Origin: Paraburkholderia bryophila
GTDB taxonomy: Bacteria > Pseudomonadota > Gammaproteobacteria > Burkholderiales > Burkholderiaceae
DNA length: 64,000 nucleotides
NCBI RefSeq assembly: GCF_013409255.1
Contig: NZ_JACCAS010000002.1
Span: 1,860,001-1,924,000, forward strand
Direction of reading: 5' to 3'
Below, in pieces: positions 43,117 through 51,552 of the stretch. The notes under the pieces were generated by a model that had not been told where the DNA came from, made no database searches, and saw nothing but the letters and a program-made list of their open reading frames with translations. Numbering within the stretch: the stretch's first letter is position 1; the number at the start of each line of letters is the position of its first letter. The position numbers and the translations under genes are program-made.

Positions 43117-43740
43117 ATGACAGATGTTCCTGAGAAAAATAATGCGCACCACGAAGTGACGCATTCAACCGGGTTGTCGTCGTCGGCTTCGTTGTCGAAA
43201 TCGTTTCCAGCGTCATTTTCTTCGTCGCGCAGAGCGTGGGTGCTCGGCGCCTGCGCCAGCGCCGCGGCGCTCGCGTTTGTCGGCGCCGGCGCCGGCCGCT
43301 CGTTCTCGTGGATCGCCCCCGCCTTCGCCGACGCGCCCGCGGGCGGCGGCCTCGACGCTTTCGTCGCGCTCTCGCAGCGCCTCACTGCCCACGCCAGCTT
43401 CGACCCGATCCTCAGCAAGCGTTACTACGACGCCCTCGCTAAATCCGACAGCCAGTTCACCCAGAATGTCGCCGCGCTCAATACGTGGCTGCAAGGCCAT
43501 GGCGGCGTGCCGTCCGATACGGTCACGCAGGCCTTGCAGGCCGAGCAACCCGCGCTCGCGAAAACCGTCGGCGCGATCATGCGCGCGTGGTATCTGGGGC
43601 TCGTCGGCGAGATGCCGCATATCGACGTGATCGCCTATGAAAAAGCGCTGATGTTCGAGCCGGTGAAAGACGTGCTGACCATTCCGTCGTATTGCCGCGA
43701 CGTGCCGTTCTACTGGACGCAGAAACCGGTCAGCGCCTGA
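43117..43740 (+). CDS. FAD-dependent glucose dehydrogenase gamma (small) subunit, Tat-exported
   Basis: A 207-residue subunit with a twin-arginine signal (SSRRAWVLGACASAAALAF, about residues 36-54) after a long polar N-terminus. The mature part (FVALSQRLTAHASFDPILSKRYYDAL) matches the small subunit of membrane FAD sugar dehydrogenases. It is thought to carry the signal-less catalytic subunit through the Tat pathway. First gene of a three-gene operon; GGAG lies before the ATG. Confidence 0.88.
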   Translation: MTDVPEKNNAHHEVTHSTGLSSSASLSKSFPASFSSSRRAWVLGACASAAALAFVGAGAGRSFSWIAPAFADAPAGGGLDAFVALSQRLTAHASFDPILSKRYYDALAKSDSQFTQNVAALNTWLQGHGGVPSDTVTQALQAEQPALAKTVGAIMRAWYLGLVGEMPHIDVIAYEKALMFEPVKDVLTIPSYCRDVPFYWTQKPVSA

Positions 43741-43779
43741 CACAACGACGTTCCCCGGTCGATAGAAAAGAGGGCAACA

Positions 43780-45381
43780 ATGGCAAACTCAAATTCCGCC
43801 GACATCGTCGTAGTCGGTTCGGGCGTGGCGGGCGGACTGGTCGCGCATCAGATGGCGCTGGCCGGTGCATCCGTGATCCTGCTCGAAGCCGGGCCGCGTA
43901 TTCCGCGCTGGCAGATCGTCGAGAACTTCCGCAACTCGCCGGCCAAGTCCGACTTCGCGACGCCGTATCCGTCCACGCCCTACGCACCGCATCCCGAGTA
44001 CGCGCCCGCCAACAATTATCTGATCCAGAAGGGCGACTATCCGTACAACTCGCAATACGTGCGGCTGGTGGGCGGCACGACCTGGCACTGGGCGGCGGCC
44101 GCGTGGCGCCTGCTGCCGTCGGACTTTCAGTTGCATAAGCTGTACGGCGTGGGGCGCGACTGGCCGTATCCGTACGAAACGCTCGAACCGTGGTATTCCG
44201 CGGCGGAAGCGCAGTTGGGCGTGTCAGGCCCGGATAACTCGATCGATCTCGGCTCGCCGCGTTCGAAGCCTTACCCGATGAGCGCACTGCCGCTGTCGTA
44301 CATGGATCAGCGCTTTAGCGACGTGCTCAACGCGCAAGGCTTCAAGGTCGTGCCCGAGCCCGTGGCGCGCAACAGCCGTCCGTACGACGCGCGGCCCACC
44401 TGCTGCGGCAACAACAATTGCATGCCGATCTGCCCGATCGCCGCAATGTACAACGGCGTGGTGCACGCGGAAAAAGCCGAGCAGGCCGGCGCGAAACTGA
44501 TTCCCGAGGCCGTGGTGTACCGCGTCGAAGCGGACAACAAAGGGCTCATCACGGCGGTCCACTACAAGGACCCGAACGGCAACAGCACACGCGTGACCGG
44601 CAAGCTGTTCGTGCTCGCCGCCAACGGCATCGAAACGCCGAAGCTGATGCTGATGTCGACGTCCGACAAATTCCCGCACGGCGTCGGCAACAGTTCCGAC
44701 CAGGTGGGCCGCAACCTGATGGACCATCCGGGCACGGGCGTCACTTTCCTCGCCAACGAACCGCTCTGGCCCGGACGCGGGCCGATGGAAATGACCTCGA
44801 TCGTCAACTTCCGCGACGGCGCGTTCCGCTCCGATTACGCGGCCAAGAAGCTGCATCTGTCGAACGGCGTGCCGACCATGGGCGTGACCGCCGATCTGTT
44901 GAAGAAAGGCCTCACCGGCGCCGAACTCGACCGGCAGATTCGCGACCGCGCGGCGCGCACGCTGAACATCAACAGCTTCCACGAGCATCTGGCGGAGCCG
45001 CAGAACCGGGTGGTGCCGTCGGCGGATCACAAGGACGCGCTGGGTATTCCGCAGCCCGAGATCTACTACTCGATCAACGACTACGTGAAGAAAAGCGCGG
45101 CCAACACGCACGAACTCTACGCGCAGATCGCCAACCTGTTCGGTGGCGCGGAGGTCTCGTTCGACGACACCTTCGCCCCCAACAATCACATCATGGGCAC
45201 TACGATCATGGGCAGCGATCCGGCGGATTCGGTCGTCGATGCGGATTGCCGCACGCACGATCACTCCAATCTGTTCATCGCCAGCAGCGGCGTGATGCCC
45301 ACCGCGGCCTCGGTGAATTGCACGCTGACGATCGCGGCCTTGTCGCTGAAACTGGCCGACAAGCTCAAGCGTGAAATCTGA
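43780..45381 (+). CDS. FAD-dependent glucose dehydrogenase alpha (catalytic) subunit
   Basis: A 533-residue GMC-family flavoprotein oxidising the sugar C1 in the periplasm. The FAD-binding GSGVAGGLVAHQMA is at the N-terminus, the iron-sulfur cysteine cluster CCGNNNCMPIC is at residues 208-218, and the C-terminal GMC motif MPTAASVNCTLTIAALSLKLAD is present. From memory it closely follows the B. cepacia enzyme, including RNSRPYDxRPTCCGNNNCMPICP. It has no signal peptide of its own, consistent with co-export with the gamma subunit. Glucose is the likeliest substrate; related sugars or polyols are possible. Confidence 0.9.
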   Translation: MANSNSADIVVVGSGVAGGLVAHQMALAGASVILLEAGPRIPRWQIVENFRNSPAKSDFATPYPSTPYAPHPEYAPANNYLIQKGDYPYNSQYVRLVGGTTWHWAAAAWRLLPSDFQLHKLYGVGRDWPYPYETLEPWYSAAEAQLGVSGPDNSIDLGSPRSKPYPMSALPLSYMDQRFSDVLNAQGFKVVPEPVARNSRPYDARPTCCGNNNCMPICPIAAMYNGVVHAEKAEQAGAKLIPEAVVYRVEADNKGLITAVHYKDPNGNSTRVTGKLFVLAANGIETPKLMLMSTSDKFPHGVGNSSDQVGRNLMDHPGTGVTFLANEPLWPGRGPMEMTSIVNFRDGAFRSDYAAKKLHLSNGVPTMGVTADLLKKGLTGAELDRQIRDRAARTLNINSFHEHLAEPQNRVVPSADHKDALGIPQPEIYYSINDYVKKSAANTHELYAQIANLFGGAEVSFDDTFAPNNHIMGTTIMGSDPADSVVDADCRTHDHSNLFIASSGVMPTAASVNCTLTIAALSLKLADKLKREI

Positions 45382-45401
45382 GCCCTGAACGGAGAGCCAC
45401 C

Positions 45402-46862
45402 ATGACGAAGAACCTCTCTCGCGGGCAGCCGGCTCAGGTGCTCGTTCAGCACAAGCGGCGGCGTTTCCGGGTCGCGACGCTGGCGGCGGCGTTCTCGCTG
45501 TTCGCGCTGTACATGGCGTGGTACGAAGCGCATGGGCCCAACGCGCGGCATAACGACGAATTGCCGATCATGCAGGCGCATGCCGACGACGCGTCGCAAG
45601 CGCCCGGCAGTGCGCCTGGCGGCGCCACCAACGGCGCTGCCGACGGCACGGCCACGCCCGCCGCAGCGGCCGGTAGCAGCGATCTGGTGAAACGCGGCGA
45701 ATACCTCGCGCGCGCCGGCGATTGCGTCGCATGTCACACGGCGGACAAAGCCCGTCCGTTCGCGGGCGGCCTGCCGATCAACACGCCGTTCGGCACCATC
45801 GTGACGCCGAACATCACGCCCGATCCGGACACCGGCATCGGCCAATGGAGCGACGCCGATTTTCTGCGCGCGATGCATGAAGGCATCGGCAAGAGCGGCG
45901 AGCGGCTCTATCCCGCGTTCCCGTATGCGGAATACACCAAGGTCACCGATCAGGACGTGCTGGCGATTCGCGCGTATCTGAACACGCTCACGCCGATCCA
46001 CTACGCGCCGCCGAGCAACAGCCTGAAATTCCCGTTCAACCAGCGCTGGTTGATGGTGTTCTGGAACATGTTCAATTTCACCGAGGGCCGTTTCGTCCCC
46101 GATCCGAAGCAAAGCGCCGAGTGGAATCGCGGCGCGTATCTGGTGGAAGGTCTCGCGCATTGCGAGGAGTGCCATACGCCGCGTAATTTCACCCAGGGTT
46201 TGAAGTCGAGTTCGCGCTTCTCCGGCGCGCTGCAGGCCGGTTGGCATGCGTACAACATCACGCCGGACAAGAACAGCGGCGTGGGCAACTGGAGCGACGA
46301 CGAGCTCGTTTCGTATCTGTCGACCGGCGCGGCGCCGGGACGCGCCAACGCGGCTGGTCCAATGGCCGAAGTGGTGACCGACAGCACGCAGTACCTGACG
46401 CGCGAAGACCTCGGGTCGATCGTCGCGTATCTGCACTCGGTGCCGCCGATCAGCGGCGGCGAAGCGCGTCCGCGCGACCAGTGGGGCAATCCCGCCAACG
46501 ACGTCACGGCATTGCGCGGCACCACGATCAACGCGGTGAACGGCGCGCAATTGTTCGTGGCCAACTGCGCGACCTGTCATAGCTGGACGGGCCAAGGCGT
46601 GGGCGCGAGCGCGCCCGGGGCGTATCCGTCGTTGATCCATAACTCGGCGGTCGGCGCGAGCGACGCCAACAATCTCGCGATGGTGATCTTGCACGGCGTC
46701 AGCCGGACGACGAAGCAGGCGGACGTGCTGATGCCTGCCTTCGGCACCGAACTCACCGACGATCAGGTCGCCGCCATCACCAACTATGTGACCAAACAGT
46801 TCGGCAATCCTCAGTCGACCGTGACCGTCGATCAGGTCGCCAAGCTGCGCACTCAGCAATAG
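45402..46862 (+). CDS. Triheme cytochrome c subunit of FAD glucose dehydrogenase
   Basis: A 486-residue electron-transfer subunit with three CxxCH haem sites: CVACH at about residue 108, CEECH at 254 and CATCH at 389. An N-terminal hydrophobic segment (ATLAAAFSLFALYMAWYEA) anchors or exports it. It passes electrons from the flavin/iron-sulfur subunit to quinone. Compared with the B. cepacia beta subunit it has extra linker residues (Ala/Gly/Thr-rich, about 50-90). A strong terminator follows. Confidence 0.9.
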   Translation: MTKNLSRGQPAQVLVQHKRRRFRVATLAAAFSLFALYMAWYEAHGPNARHNDELPIMQAHADDASQAPGSAPGGATNGAADGTATPAAAAGSSDLVKRGEYLARAGDCVACHTADKARPFAGGLPINTPFGTIVTPNITPDPDTGIGQWSDADFLRAMHEGIGKSGERLYPAFPYAEYTKVTDQDVLAIRAYLNTLTPIHYAPPSNSLKFPFNQRWLMVFWNMFNFTEGRFVPDPKQSAEWNRGAYLVEGLAHCEECHTPRNFTQGLKSSSRFSGALQAGWHAYNITPDKNSGVGNWSDDELVSYLSTGAAPGRANAAGPMAEVVTDSTQYLTREDLGSIVAYLHSVPPISGGEARPRDQWGNPANDVTALRGTTINAVNGAQLFVANCATCHSWTGQGVGASAPGAYPSLIHNSAVGASDANNLAMVILHGVSRTTKQADVLMPAFGTELTDDQVAAITNYVTKQFGNPQSTVTVDQVAKLRTQQ

Positions 46863-46875
46863 CGGCCGCGCAGGG

Positions 46876-46916
46876 CGCGTGTTTTCGGAGAGGGCTTCCG
46901 GAAACACGCGGTTTTG
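46876..46916 (+). terminator. Terminator of the glucose dehydrogenase operon
   Basis: 13-base arms CGCGTGTTTTCGG (46876-46888) and CCGGAAACACGCG (46898-46910) with one G-U pair and a 9-base loop, then GTTTT. It lies 14 bases after the cytochrome gene stop. Confidence 0.8.
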
Positions 46917-47008
46917 GCGTCGATTTGCATCAATTTCGCCGTTTGGAGCGCCCGGATACGATGGGCAACGCGCATACAGGCGCGTGCCTGTCGCATTATC
47001 ATGGGTCC

Positions 47009-47746
47009 ATGGCTTCCGTACTCGTCAACCCCGTTCAGCATCATTCGGCCAATGCGAGCGGCCGCGATTTCGTGGTCGGCGATCTGCATGGCTGCGTCGA
47101 TGCATTGCGCTATCTGCTGCGCACCATCGCGTTCGATCCCGCGCGCGACCGGCTGTTCTCGGTCGGCGATCTGGTGGATCGCGGCGAGCATTCCGAACAG
47201 GCGCTGGCGCTGCTCGACAAGGCGTGGTTCTTCCCGGTGCTCGGCAATCACGAAGACACGCTGTGCGGTGTTGCGGACGGCCGCATGCGGCGTCAGTGGT
47301 GGTATGGCATTGGCGGCGCGTGGGCGGCGGATTTGCCCGACGAACGCTTGCAGCACTATGCGGAGCAATTGCGCACATTGCCGCTCGTGCGGGTGGTGGG
47401 CAGCGGTAAGGAGCGCTTCAATATTCTGCATGCCGAATTCTTCGGCTCGGATGCCGAACTCGATGCAGGGAATTTTTCCGCCGACACTCGTCAGCAGTTG
47501 CTGTGGGGGCGTGGCCTCGCTTTGGGCAATAGCGATCCCGGGCGTCAACGCGGTCTCTCGCTGACGTATTGCGGCCATACGCCGATGCGCGATATCCAGC
47601 AGATCGGCTCGCAGGTGTTCATCGACACCGGCGCGTTCGGGCCGAGTGGCAAGTTGACGATCGTGGAGCCGCAGGCATTGCGGCGCTGGTCGGTCTCGAC
47701 CGAAGACGCGCGTGCCGATGGCGCGGCGGCGTTGGCGTTGCCTTGA
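47009..47746 (+). CDS. Calcineurin-like metallophosphoesterase (PrpA/ApaH-like)
   Basis: A 245-residue phosphoesterase with the metal-binding motifs GDLHGC, GDLVDRG and GNHE and a C-terminal CGHTP, as in bacterial serine/threonine phosphatases of the PrpA/lambda type and in diadenosine tetraphosphatases. The exact substrate cannot be read from sequence. ATG 47009 is taken; ATG 46961 is in frame and would add 16 residues. Confidence 0.82.
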   Translation: MASVLVNPVQHHSANASGRDFVVGDLHGCVDALRYLLRTIAFDPARDRLFSVGDLVDRGEHSEQALALLDKAWFFPVLGNHEDTLCGVADGRMRRQWWYGIGGAWAADLPDERLQHYAEQLRTLPLVRVVGSGKERFNILHAEFFGSDAELDAGNFSADTRQQLLWGRGLALGNSDPGRQRGLSLTYCGHTPMRDIQQIGSQVFIDTGAFGPSGKLTIVEPQALRRWSVSTEDARADGAAALALP

Positions 47747-47819
47747 CGCTGTTCGCCTGGCGCTCGCTTGCGCTTTCATGCGTGCCTTAGCGTTTTTTTC
47801 GGATTCAACCGCCTGGGTA

Positions 47820-48521
47820 TCAACCCACCTGGTTGAGTTCGAACACCATATCCACGCCCGTGCCGTTCCAGTTGTATTCCAGATAAGCGGCGTGATGACA
47901 GGCGCGCAGCAGTGTCGTTTTGAACGCGGCGAGACATTCGCCGTCCGGGTCTCGCACCGACGGATACGCAATGCCTGGCGCCCCCGCTTCGCGCACCGCG
48001 CGGCCGAGCGATTGCCCGGGCAGATAATCGTCCGGCAACAGCACCGCGAGATCCAGCGATGCATCGCCGCGAATATCCACCACGTTGCCTTGCGCGATAA
48101 CCGTGTAGAGACGCATTTGCTGACGCATGGGCGCCTCGGCGGTCGCCTCCAGAAATTTGCCCGTGTGATACCGCGTTTCGGCGATTGCGGTGGCGCGAGA
48201 GCGGGCGCAATAAAACACGCCGTAGCTGCCGTCGGAAAAGCGGCTGCCGAGCGGATTCAGATGCGTCAACGCGGCCATGATCGGTCCGTAGCCGGGCCCG
48301 AATTGGCGCTCTTCGTACGGCACCAGATTGAGATCGCCGACCTCGGTGCGCAGACGGTCGTTGGTCATCGCCTCGAGCGCGTACAACGCATCGAAATCTT
48401 GCGGCGATGCCACCCGGTCGAACAGATTGACGGCCGGAAAACGTGTGGGAATCACCCGATAGGCGGGCGACCAGTCGAGCCGCGCCGCGCGCCAGCGGTC
48501 CTGCCATTGCGGTTGTGTCAC
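47820..48521 (-). CDS. RES-domain toxin
   Basis: A 233-residue RES-family protein. It contains the conserved arginine in SPAYRVIPTRF, the GSRFSDGSYGVFYCARSRATAIAE region with the catalytic-site Arg, Ser, Tyr and Glu, and GIAYPSVRDPDGECLAAF. RES toxins degrade NAD and are neutralised by a Xre/DUF2384 antitoxin, which is encoded directly upstream with a GTGA overlap (GTG start). Length is at the upper end for the family. Confidence in the pairing is high; activity is inferred. Confidence 0.88.
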   Translation of the reverse strand: MTQPQWQDRWRAARLDWSPAYRVIPTRFPAVNLFDRVASPQDFDALYALEAMTNDRLRTEVGDLNLVPYEERQFGPGYGPIMAALTHLNPLGSRFSDGSYGVFYCARSRATAIAETRYHTGKFLEATAEAPMRQQMRLYTVIAQGNVVDIRGDASLDLAVLLPDDYLPGQSLGRAVREAGAPGIAYPSVRDPDGECLAAFKTTLLRACHHAAYLEYNWNGTGVDMVFELNQVG

Positions 48522-48955
48522 GCCCAGCCGCCTCGCATTGCGTCGAGATACTGGCGCACGGCCACGAGATCGCTAATGTTGCCGGCCAGCATGCGGTCTA
48601 GCGCGCGACGCCCGCCGAATGGCGGCGCGCTGTTGGGGCGCTTGATCCAGGAGTCGGCGGCGCCGGCTTGCGGCAGCAGGATTTGCAGCGCCTTGTAGAT
48701 GCCGAGCAGCAGCGACAGGCGTTCGAGCGTATCGCGCCCGACGCGGGCCGTTTCAGGCGCCGCTTTCCATTTGAAGAAGGTGGAGCGGCCCGGTGAGCCG
48801 AGCAGCACGATCTGCTCTTCGGCGCTCAAGTCCCAGTCGCGTGCGATGTTGAAGAAAGCGCGCAAACCCGCCGCGGACATTTCTGTTAGCGAAGGGGGCG
48901 AAGCGGGCCGTCGAATCGGCACGTCGGGCTGGGAAGCGCGGGCGGCGTGAGCCAT
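48518..48955 (-). CDS. Xre/MbcA/ParS (DUF2384) antitoxin
   Basis: A 145-residue antitoxin. The N-terminal part is a Xre-like helix-turn-helix (LSAEEQIVLLGSPGRSTFFKWK, residues about 43-64). The C-terminal MbcA/ParS toxin-binding part includes RLSLLLGIYKALQILLP and NSAPPFGGRRALDRMLAG. It precedes and overlaps the RES toxin gene, the usual order. Likely autorepresses from the AT-rich promoter region upstream. Confidence 0.88.
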   Translation of the reverse strand: MAHAARASQPDVPIRRPASPPSLTEMSAAGLRAFFNIARDWDLSAEEQIVLLGSPGRSTFFKWKAAPETARVGRDTLERLSLLLGIYKALQILLPQAGAADSWIKRPNSAPPFGGRRALDRMLAGNISDLVAVRQYLDAMRGGWA

Positions 48956-48988
48956 GAGCGGGTAAGTCCTTTTGTGTACTTAATATAG

Positions 48989-49016
48989 ATAATAGTCTAG
49001 ATATGGATTTTTGCAA
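48989..49016 (-). promoter_or_regulatory. Promoter of the RES/Xre operon
   Basis: On the minus strand, TTGCAA (49011-49016), 16-base spacer, TATTAT (48989-48994). The surrounding 60 bases are unusually AT-rich for this window and contain imperfect inverted repeats built on TAGATA/TCTAGATA that could be the antitoxin operator. Confidence 0.65.
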
Positions 49017-49068
49017 GGGAATATAATCCCCAGCTCGTTAGACAGTGGCAGATCAGGAGAAGCAGGAG

Positions 49069-49752
49069 ATGTGGGTTCGAGTAGTAGCAGCGGCGCTGGC
49101 CGTGTGGTGTGTGTCGGGTGCGGCGGTGGCTGCGGGTTATGCGGAAACGTGGAATCCGCCCGAAGCGTCGGGGCATGCGGCCAAACAGGCCGGGAAGACG
49201 AAGAAGGTTGCGAAGGTGGTTAAGGCTTCGGGCGGTTCGAAGGAGGGTTCCAAAACGGGGGCGAAGGTCGCCTCGTCGAAGACGGCGTCAAAAACCGCTT
49301 CCAGGCATACGGCGAGCGCTCAGCATGGGGTGCAGCGCGTGGCGTCGGCATCGGTGTCAGGCAAAGGTGGCAAGCCGGCGACGCATGGTGCGGTGAAGAA
49401 GGTGACGGCGAAGGGCAGTACAAAAGGAACCGTCAAAGCGCTGGGCACTACAGGCAAGCCCAAGAAGCCGAAAGCAGCTGTGATGGCGCAGGGTAAGAAG
49501 CCGCATGCGCAACTGGTGACGGCGAAATCAGGGCAGGGCAAGGTCACCCACGCCAATCTGGTTCAAGGACATGCGACGCGTCCGCACGCGGCCAAGGTTG
49601 CGGCGAAACCGGCAGTGACGAAACCGGCAGTAACTCAAGCCAGTGCGCCGGTTCAAAACGCAAACGTTAGCGCCAGTCCGGCGGCGATGGCCGCCACGTC
49701 CACCAATCCGGCGACCGCCAGCAGCGGCTCGTTGCCGCCGATTCTTCACTGA
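49069..49752 (+). CDS. Secreted Lys/Ala-rich basic protein of unknown function
   Basis: A 227-residue protein with an apparent signal peptide (MWVRVVAAALAVWCVSGAAVAAG) followed by a low-complexity, strongly basic region rich in Lys, Ala, Ser, Thr and Gly, resembling histone H1-like tails (KTASKTAS, TKKVAKVVK). There is no cysteine after the signal. ATG 49069 has AGGAG nine bases upstream; GTG 49045 would spoil the signal. No function is assigned. Codon use matches the chromosome. Confidence 0.7.
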   Translation: MWVRVVAAALAVWCVSGAAVAAGYAETWNPPEASGHAAKQAGKTKKVAKVVKASGGSKEGSKTGAKVASSKTASKTASRHTASAQHGVQRVASASVSGKGGKPATHGAVKKVTAKGSTKGTVKALGTTGKPKKPKAAVMAQGKKPHAQLVTAKSGQGKVTHANLVQGHATRPHAAKVAAKPAVTKPAVTQASAPVQNANVSASPAAMAATSTNPATASSGSLPPILH

Positions 49753-49782
49753 GCTCGATTTCAGCCGGCGCGTCTCTCGATT

Positions 49783-50706
49783 TCAGCTGGCGCGTTTGCG
49801 TTTAGCCTTGGTCTCCGGCGGTCCCAACGCCGTACGGCCTAGTTCCACGATCCGCGCCGACAGCTTTTCCAGACGCGGCGACTGCACCTTCCACGCGTGC
49901 CAGTACAACTCGACGTCGGTGGGTTGTTTCGGCGCCAGGTCGACCAGCTCGCCGCGCTCCACGGCGTCGCCGAATTCCAGCTCCGGCACCATCCCATACG
50001 CGAGGCCGCGCTGGATCGCCATGTAACGCGGGACCGGCGCGGGCACGTAATGGCACGGATACGCCTCCGGCGGCAGGCCGAAGCGCGTTTCGAGAAAACG
50101 CGCCTGCAACGCGTCCTTGCGTGAGGACAGGATCACCGGCGCGCGCCGCGCGCTGTCACGCGTCAACCCATTCGGAAACCAGCGCTCGACAAACGCCGCT
50201 GACGCCACCATCCGGTAGCGCATCGCTCCGAGCCGTTCGGCGAAGCAGCCGCGCATCGGCGCGGGTTCGGTGGTGATGCAGCCGATCGCAAGACCCGACG
50301 CGAGCAGCGCGTGGGTGTGGTCCTGATCGTCGACGGTCAGGTCCAGCAGCACGTTTTCCTGCAGCAGGATGTCCGAGAGCGCGGGGAAAAACCACGTGGA
50401 TAGCGTGTCCGCGTTGACGGCGGCGGCGACGCTCAGCAGCGCCTCGTTGGCACCCGCCAGATCGCTGGCGAAGTCGTCTTCGAGCAGCGCGGCGCGCCGT
50501 AGAAATTGCAGCAGGCGCTGGCCCATCTGCGTGGCGCGGCATGGGCGCGTGCGCACGATCAGCGGATTGCCGAGGCGCGTTTCGAGCGCCCGCACCCGCT
50601 GCGATACCGCCGACGACGTGAGATTCAGCCGCACGGCGGCCTGCTCGAAACTGCCGGTTTCGATGACCGCGCGCACGGCGGCGGTTTGTCGGGGGTCGAG
50701 GTCCAC
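49783..50706 (-). CDS. ArgP/LysG-like LysR transcriptional regulator
   Basis: A 307-residue LysR regulator with an N-terminal winged helix (FEQAAVRLNLTSSAVSQRVRALETRLGNPLIVRTRP) of the ArgP/IciA subgroup and an effector-binding domain, ending in a basic tail. ArgP regulators sense lysine/arginine and control amino-acid exporters (argO/lysE); no such exporter lies next to it here. Identification of the subgroup is by motif resemblance. Confidence 0.82.
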   Translation of the reverse strand: MDLDPRQTAAVRAVIETGSFEQAAVRLNLTSSAVSQRVRALETRLGNPLIVRTRPCRATQMGQRLLQFLRRAALLEDDFASDLAGANEALLSVAAAVNADTLSTWFFPALSDILLQENVLLDLTVDDQDHTHALLASGLAIGCITTEPAPMRGCFAERLGAMRYRMVASAAFVERWFPNGLTRDSARRAPVILSSRKDALQARFLETRFGLPPEAYPCHYVPAPVPRYMAIQRGLAYGMVPELEFGDAVERGELVDLAPKQPTDVELYWHAWKVQSPRLEKLSARIVELGRTALGPPETKAKRKRAS

Positions 50707-50854
50707 GAAATGCCCTTTTTATAGGAGGTGACGCCGAACGGCGCGACGGGCTGCTCCACGAACGGACGCGAAGCCGCGCGACGGCTCGGTCCAGCCGCTC
50801 GGCGCCGCGGTTGAATGCATTGCGCGTCTAACGATCGCTTCGGACGATCTCAAG

Positions 50855-51256
50855 TCAAGCCGCTTTGCGCGGCCGACCGCCTTTCTTGCCGTTTTCGCGT
50901 GCTGCCGCCGACTTCGCTTCGGACTTGACGCTGCCACCGCTGCGGCCGATATCGCGCATCCATGCTTTCGAGCCGAATACGCCGTCGATCAAACCGTGCA
51001 CCGACACCACGACGTCGAGCGCCGGAAATACAAGCGCAGAACCGAGGCCGAAAATTTCTATCTCGCGTAGATCTGCGGGCGCAGCGTTGTGCAAACCCTC
51101 GATGAAAGCGACCGGGACGAGCAGAGAAATGCCATTGGTCAGTGTGATGTCGAGACGCTTGGTGCGCGGCTTATATTTCGCGCCGAGCGCGGCGGGACGC
51201 CTAGCGGTTGCGGCGCCACGTTCCTGAGCAAGCCGCCATTCTTCGCTGCTGTTCAT
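50855..51256 (-). CDS. DUF2442 protein, partner of DUF4160
   Basis: A 133-residue protein. The core (TKRLDITLTNGISLLVPVAFIEGLHNAAPADLREIEIFGLGSALVFPALDVVVSVHGLIDGVFG) fits DUF2442, and the C-terminus is a basic tail with KKGGRPRK, an AT-hook-like motif suggesting DNA binding. It overlaps the DUF4160 gene in ATGA, so the two are translationally coupled. Probably the antitoxin/regulator half of a pair; this is inference. Confidence 0.75.
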   Translation of the reverse strand: MNSSEEWRLAQERGAATARRPAALGAKYKPRTKRLDITLTNGISLLVPVAFIEGLHNAAPADLREIEIFGLGSALVFPALDVVVSVHGLIDGVFGSKAWMRDIGRSGGSVKSEAKSAAARENGKKGGRPRKAA

Positions 51257-51495
51257 GAGTGGATTCCTTTCCATGCGGAGCACAGGAACGGCACCATTTC
51301 GTTAATGCGTTTTGCCAGTCGGCGCGCTTCGCGTTCTGAATACCCTCGAGCCTCGCGGATCGACACCGGGCCCTCGGGACAATTCAAGATAAAGATAATC
51401 TCACCATCCGGACCGAGAACATGAACATGTGGCGGAGCGTGATCGTGAGGGTAAATCACCACGACCAGCCCGTCGATCCGGGCAATGATGGGCAT
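51253..51495 (-). CDS. DUF4160 protein (putative toxin of a two-gene module)
   Basis: An 80-residue protein starting MPIIARIDGLVVVIYPHDHAPPHVHVLG, the DUF4160 signature with its HDHAPPHVHV cluster of histidines, followed by a helix-rich end. GTG 51501 would add two residues. Overlaps the DUF2442 gene by four bases. The conserved histidine cluster suggests metal binding or nuclease-like chemistry, but no activity is known to me. Confidence 0.78.
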   Translation of the reverse strand: MPIIARIDGLVVVIYPHDHAPPHVHVLGPDGEIIFILNCPEGPVSIREARGYSEREARRLAKRINEMVPFLCSAWKGIHS

Positions 51496-51552
51496 GCTCA
51501 CGATTATATACCGTAGCCGCTTGGGTTTTTACGATAACCCGTGCGTATGCGC

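Noticed and set aside
47776..48507. 243-codon frame overlapping the RES gene on the same strand
   Set aside because: The RES frame (47820-48521) carries all family motifs and couples to the antitoxin; the other frame is Arg-rich and motif-free.
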